From positions 1 through 15,587 of the forward strand of contig SXOM01000099.1 of the NCBI GenBank assembly GCA_005776735.1: DNA of 15,587 nt, read 5' to 3'. The notes under the pieces are model-generated. The model was not told where the DNA came from, made no database searches, and saw only the letters and a program-made list of their open reading frames with translations. The position numbers and the translations under genes are program-made. This stretch comes from Pseudomonadota bacterium (GTDB taxonomy: Bacteria; Myxococcota_A; UBA796; SXON01). The number at the start of each line of letters is the position of its first letter. Positions within the stretch are counted from its first letter, which is position 1. Shown one piece after another: positions 12,653 to 15,587 of this stretch.

Positions 12653-13740
12653 GCGCCGCCGAGGCCGCGCGGGTGCGCCCCGAGGGTGTCGCAGCGCGCG
12701 TGCCACGCCTGGAGCGCGGCGGGATCGGCCCCCCGACGCCGATGGGCGCGCAAGAGGCGGTTCTTCGGAGTGTGTTCGACGTCCACGAACTCCAGCACGT
12801 CGACCTCGAAGCCGTGAGCTTCGAGCCAGTCCACGCGCAGCGCGTCGGTGAGCGTGGCCGCGTGCTCGCGCAGCAGGAGCCCGTGGCGGTAGGCCGGCGT
12901 GGGACCGCCCCGGTTGCGCCGCAGCTCGGCCGCGAGCTCGGCCTGGCAGCACGGCACCACGAAGAGCGCGGCGGCACCGATGTCGACGGCCACCCGCAGC
13001 GCCTCGTCGGTGGCGCCGTCGCAGGCGTGCAGGGCCAACACCAGGTCGGCCGAGCCGCCGAGGGTGTCGCCCAGGTCGCGCGCGCCGGCGATGGTGGAGA
13101 CGGAGAAGGTGACGCCCGACAACGAGAGCGCCTGCGCACGCGCGGCGCAGCGCGACACGAGGTCCTCGCGCACGTCGACCCCGTGCAGCCGGAAGGGCAC
13201 CCCCGCGGCGCGGAGCGCGTCGGCCAGGACGAAGCTGAGGTAGGCGTTGCCGCACGCCAGGTCGAGGATGCGGAGCGGCGCCTCCGGCCCCACCCCGCGG
13301 CGCGCCGCCGCTTCCCACGCCGGACGCAAGAGCTCGACCAGGTGGTTGACCTGCTTGAACTTCTTGGCGTTTTGCGCCGAGATGCTCCCGTCGGCGTTCT
13401 GGATGCCGAGCACCCGCAGGAGCGGACCGTGCTCGACGGGCGCCAACGCGAGCGGCCGCCCGCTGCCCGCGCGCTCCGCCGTCGGGGGCGGCAACTCCTT
13501 GGCACCGCCGTGCCGCGCGTCGATGACCACGCGGGCGCCGTCGGCGCGGACGACCGTGAGCTTCACGAACCCGTCCCGGATGCGCGCCGCAGCGTCGGTG
13601 ACCAGGGCCTCGACCGTCGTGGCCTCGGCCGCCTCGACGACCGCGGTGGTGCCATCGGCGGGGCGGGCGAAGACGAGGCGGACGAAGCCGGCGTCGAGCG
13701 CGGTCCGGAGGCTTTGGCGGGTACGGGAGAGCGAGCGCAC
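12649..13740 (-). CDS. Class I SAM-dependent methyltransferase (Methyltransf_32 type)
   Basis: A 363-residue enzyme. An N-terminal region of about 100 residues ('GFVRLVFARP', 'DGFVKLTVVRADGARVVIDA') precedes 'NAKKFKQVNHLVELLRP' (124-140) and the SAM-binding 'ILDLACGNAYLSFVLA' (158-173). Further marks are 'LHGVDVREDLV' (185-195), 'LVLALHACDGATDEAL' (233-248) and VVPCC (261-265), the pattern of Methyltransf_32, which includes METTL25 and TRMT13-like proteins; RNA is therefore a plausible substrate, but this is inference. The C-terminus carries 'VEHTPKNRLL' (321-330), also typical. Two GTG starts fit: 13740, used here, eight bases after the receptor stop, and 13755, which would overlap that stop. 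Neither has a good ribosome site. The frame stays open to 15402, but that part lies over the receptor gene. Translational coupling to the receptor is likely. Confidence 0.88.
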   Translation of the reverse strand: MRSLSRTRQSLRTALDAGFVRLVFARPADGTTAVVEAAEATTVEALVTDAAARIRDGFVKLTVVRADGARVVIDARHGGAKELPPPTAERAGSGRPLALAPVEHGPLLRVLGIQNADGSISAQNAKKFKQVNHLVELLRPAWEAAARRGVGPEAPLRILDLACGNAYLSFVLADALRAAGVPFRLHGVDVREDLVSRCAARAQALSLSGVTFSVSTIAGARDLGDTLGGSADLVLALHACDGATDEALRVAVDIGAAALFVVPCCQAELAAELRRNRGGPTPAYRHGLLLREHAATLTDALRVDWLEAHGFEVDVLEFVDVEHTPKNRLLRAHRRRGADPAALQAWHARCDTLGAHPRGLGGA

Positions 13741-13748
13741 GCCGGCGG

Positions 13749-15587
13749 CTAACACCCCGCGGCGCCCGGCCGCGCGCACCGGCCCAACCACGTCCCCTCC
13801 ACGCCGAACACCGGCAAGACCGGCAAGCCGAACCCCATGTCCGACACCCCGACCTCGGCGAGCCCAGTCACCAACGGCTCGGGGACCCGCCGGTTGTAGG
13901 TGTTCTGCAGGTCCAGGTATGCATCCAACCGCCAGGTTCGGAACGAGAACCGCCGCGCGACCTTCAGGTCGAGCGCGTGGAACGGCTCCACCCGCCCCTC
14001 GACGGGCGTCACCGCGACCCGCGTCGCGGTGAGCGCGTCGACCACCTCCAGGGTGTCCGACCCCGCCGGGTACCCGCTCCCGTACCGGAACCGCGCCCCG
14101 AGGGACCAGCCGCGGCCGAGGTCCACGCGGCCCGCCATCCCGAGGCTCAACGGCTGGTCGTAGTCGCTGGGGACCCAGTCCTCGTCGGGGTCCTCGCGGT
14201 GGCCGCTCACCCCCCACGCCACGCGCGCCTGCGCATCCCACCGCCCCTGGTGCAGCTCGCCGCTGAGCTCGGCGCCGTACGCGAGGCCCTCGCCCTGGTC
14301 CAGGCTCCCGTCGGCCTCGAGCTCCGCGAGCACCGGCAGGTGGCGCCCGTACGCCTCCATCCTCGCGCGCACCGGCCCCATCGCCCACCACGTGCCCACG
14401 CTCCCGCCCCACGCCTGGTCGAGCTCGAGCGCCGCCCCCTCCGGCCGGGCGAGCACCAGCTCCCACGCCGGCGCCGCGTAGCGTCCGGAGGCCTCCAGCT
14501 CCACGCCCGCGCCGCTCCCGAACGGGAGGCGCCCCGCCAGCCGGGGCCCGACGCCCGCGCGCACCGGCTGGCCGGCCACCCCCAGGGTGTCGACGCGCGC
14601 ACCGAGGATGAGCTGCGCCGCCTTCCCGAGGCGCAGGTCGGCGTAGACCGCCGGCGTGCCTGCGGGCGCACGGCGTTCGACCTCGTCGTAACGGACGCGC
14701 GTCGCGGCGAGGTCCAGGTCGACGCCGACGTTGCCGTCGACGACGTTCCGTCCGCTGTCGGGCAGCTCCACGCGCACCGCACCGCCCAGCCGCTCGCGCC
14801 CGATGAACAGCGTCCCATCCTGCACGTCGAGCGTGAGGCTCTCCCACGCCACCGCCGGCTCGATGCGCAGCTCGCGCACGCCCACCGGCACCACGACGCG
14901 CGCGTGCACCCGCTGGGTGTCGACCCGCAGCGCGCCCGACCCCTCCACCAGCGGCAGGTCGATGGCGTCGCTGGCCCCCAGGCCGAGCACGAGCACCGGG
15001 CCGGCCTCCGCGCGGGCCTGCCAGTCCCAGAACCGCGGCACCGCGCCCGCCGAACCTTCGGGCAAGAGCGGCGCCAGGACCGCGTCCAGGTAGCTGCGGC
15101 GCACCGCCGCCGACGCGCGTACCGGGCCCAACGGCGCGCTCGCGTACGCCCCCGCGAACACGAGGTTGGCGCCCCCGCGGACCTCCGGCGCCGGCCCCGC
15201 CCGGCGCGTGACGACGTCGACGGTGCCCGCCAGGGTCTGGCCGTAGCGGACGCCGCCGCCCCCCGGCAAGAAGTCCACGCGGTCCACCAACGCCGGGTGC
15301 AGGATGCTGGTGAAGCCGCCCAGGTGGTAGATCAACGGCACCCGCACACCGTCGACGAGCACCGCGGTGTGCGTCGGCTCCCCTCCCCGCACCAGGAGCC
15401 ACCCCGACTCCAGCGGGGGGCGCGTCGTCCCCGGCAGGCTGGTCAACGCGCGCAGCGGATCGCCCAGCGACCCGGGCGTGGCCTGGAGCGCCGCGGCGTC
15501 CAGCGTGCGCCGGCCGACCTCCTCGCGGCCCACGCGGTAGGTGCCCACGATGCCCTCGGGCGCCGCCGCGGGCGCGACCGGCGCGAC
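13749..15587 (-). CDS. TonB-dependent outer-membrane receptor (5' end outside window)
   Basis: The last 612 residues are visible, open to the right edge. The plug domain fills about residues 15-135: 'GDPLRALTSLPGTTRPP', 'WLLVRGGEPTHTAVLVDGVR', 'VPLIYHLGGFTSILHPAL', 'VDRVDFLPGGGGVRYGQTLA' and 'GTVDVVTR'. The remainder is a beta-barrel of alternating strands with acidic loops and a late 'FHALDLKVARRF' and 'DAYLDLQNTYN', both typical of late barrel strands in this family. The form resembles myxobacterial receptors that carry an N-terminal regulatory or TonB-like part, which would lie outside the window; the Ala/Pro-rich first visible residues fit a linker. The substrate is unknown. The barrel should end at 'VFGVEGTW', yet 12 more residues with two Cys follow before the TAG, which is unusual. 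The gene leads a four-gene block on this strand. Confidence 0.92.
   Translation of the reverse strand, partial: VAPVAPAAAPEGIVGTYRVGREEVGRRTLDAAALQATPGSLGDPLRALTSLPGTTRPPLESGWLLVRGGEPTHTAVLVDGVRVPLIYHLGGFTSILHPALVDRVDFLPGGGGVRYGQTLAGTVDVVTRRAGPAPEVRGGANLVFAGAYASAPLGPVRASAAVRRSYLDAVLAPLLPEGSAGAVPRFWDWQARAEAGPVLVLGLGASDAIDLPLVEGSGALRVDTQRVHARVVVPVGVRELRIEPAVAWESLTLDVQDGTLFIGRERLGGAVRVELPDSGRNVVDGNVGVDLDLAATRVRYDEVERRAPAGTPAVYADLRLGKAAQLILGARVDTLGVAGQPVRAGVGPRLAGRLPFGSGAGVELEASGRYAAPAWELVLARPEGAALELDQAWGGSVGTWWAMGPVRARMEAYGRHLPVLAELEADGSLDQGEGLAYGAELSGELHQGRWDAQARVAWGVSGHREDPDEDWVPSDYDQPLSLGMAGRVDLGRGWSLGARFRYGSGYPAGSDTLEVVDALTATRVAVTPVEGRVEPFHALDLKVARRFSFRTWRLDAYLDLQNTYNRRVPEPLVTGLAEVGVSDMGFGLPVLPVFGVEGTWLGRCARPGAAGC

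Noticed and set aside
13756..15402. Upstream extension of the methyltransferase frame to 917 codons
   Set aside because: That part is Gly/Arg/Ala low-complexity and overlies the TonB receptor gene, whose frame has clear plug and barrel motifs.

Overview
This is a GC-rich (about 70% or more by eye), gene-dense bacterial chromosome fragment. Eleven protein genes are supported; the first and last run off the window edges. No RNA gene, insertion sequence, phage gene or CRISPR array was seen, and no gap between genes exceeds about 205 bases. The gene types point to a Myxococcota (old Deltaproteobacteria) organism, probably an uncultured lineage: a lipoprotein with a short Asp/Thr-rich linker followed by MopE-type Cys/Asp repeats and FG-GAP repeats, a TonB receptor of the type with a 'DG..VPLIYH.GG' plug, a DUF4157 (eCIS core) protein, and a third codon position that is nearly always G or C. 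The taxon is inferred from style and was not tested.

Left block (1-4078, minus strand). A membrane-bound CHASE4-like/PAS/GGDEF/EAL cyclic-di-GMP enzyme is followed after 42 bases by a BtrH-type (BtrH_N plus DUF4872) protein with a Cys-His-Asp triad pattern. After another 42 bases comes a small helix-turn-helix protein with an Ala/Pro/Lys-rich tail. The spacing suggests one transcript. An 11-bp perfect inverted repeat covers the stop codon of the BtrH-like gene.

Middle block (4134-6146). A small winged-helix-like protein is read on the plus strand; its tail overlaps that of a short-type glucose-1-phosphate thymidylyltransferase (rmlA) coming the other way. Divergent from rmlA, 38 bases away, is a dTDP-glucose 4,6-dehydratase (rmlB). 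Together these two make dTDP-4-keto-6-deoxyglucose; no rmlC, rmlD or glycosyltransferase is present here. A terminator-like hairpin with a T7 run separates rmlA from the cyclic-di-GMP gene on the same strand.

Surface block (6228-9786). A DUF4157-like protein that keeps an HExxH motif is divergent from a 968-residue lipoprotein with eight MopE-type repeats followed by seven FG-GAP repeats, enough for one seven-bladed propeller. A hairpin and a GACGTTC tandem repeat lie between the ends of this lipoprotein gene and its convergent neighbour.

Right block (9991-15587, minus strand). Four genes read in one direction: a TonB-dependent receptor (5' end missing), a Methyltransf_32-type methyltransferase, a lipoprotein with an Ig-like domain and a BPI/TULIP-like body, and a membrane-anchored E2/CAT-fold protein whose HxxxDG catalytic motif is changed. 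A near-consensus sigma-70 promoter, whose -35 box contains the stop codon of the methyltransferase, probably drives the last two. The most interesting candidate here is this pair: a bacterial BPI-like lipid-binding lipoprotein next to an anchored acyltransferase-fold protein, possibly a small envelope lipid-handling module.
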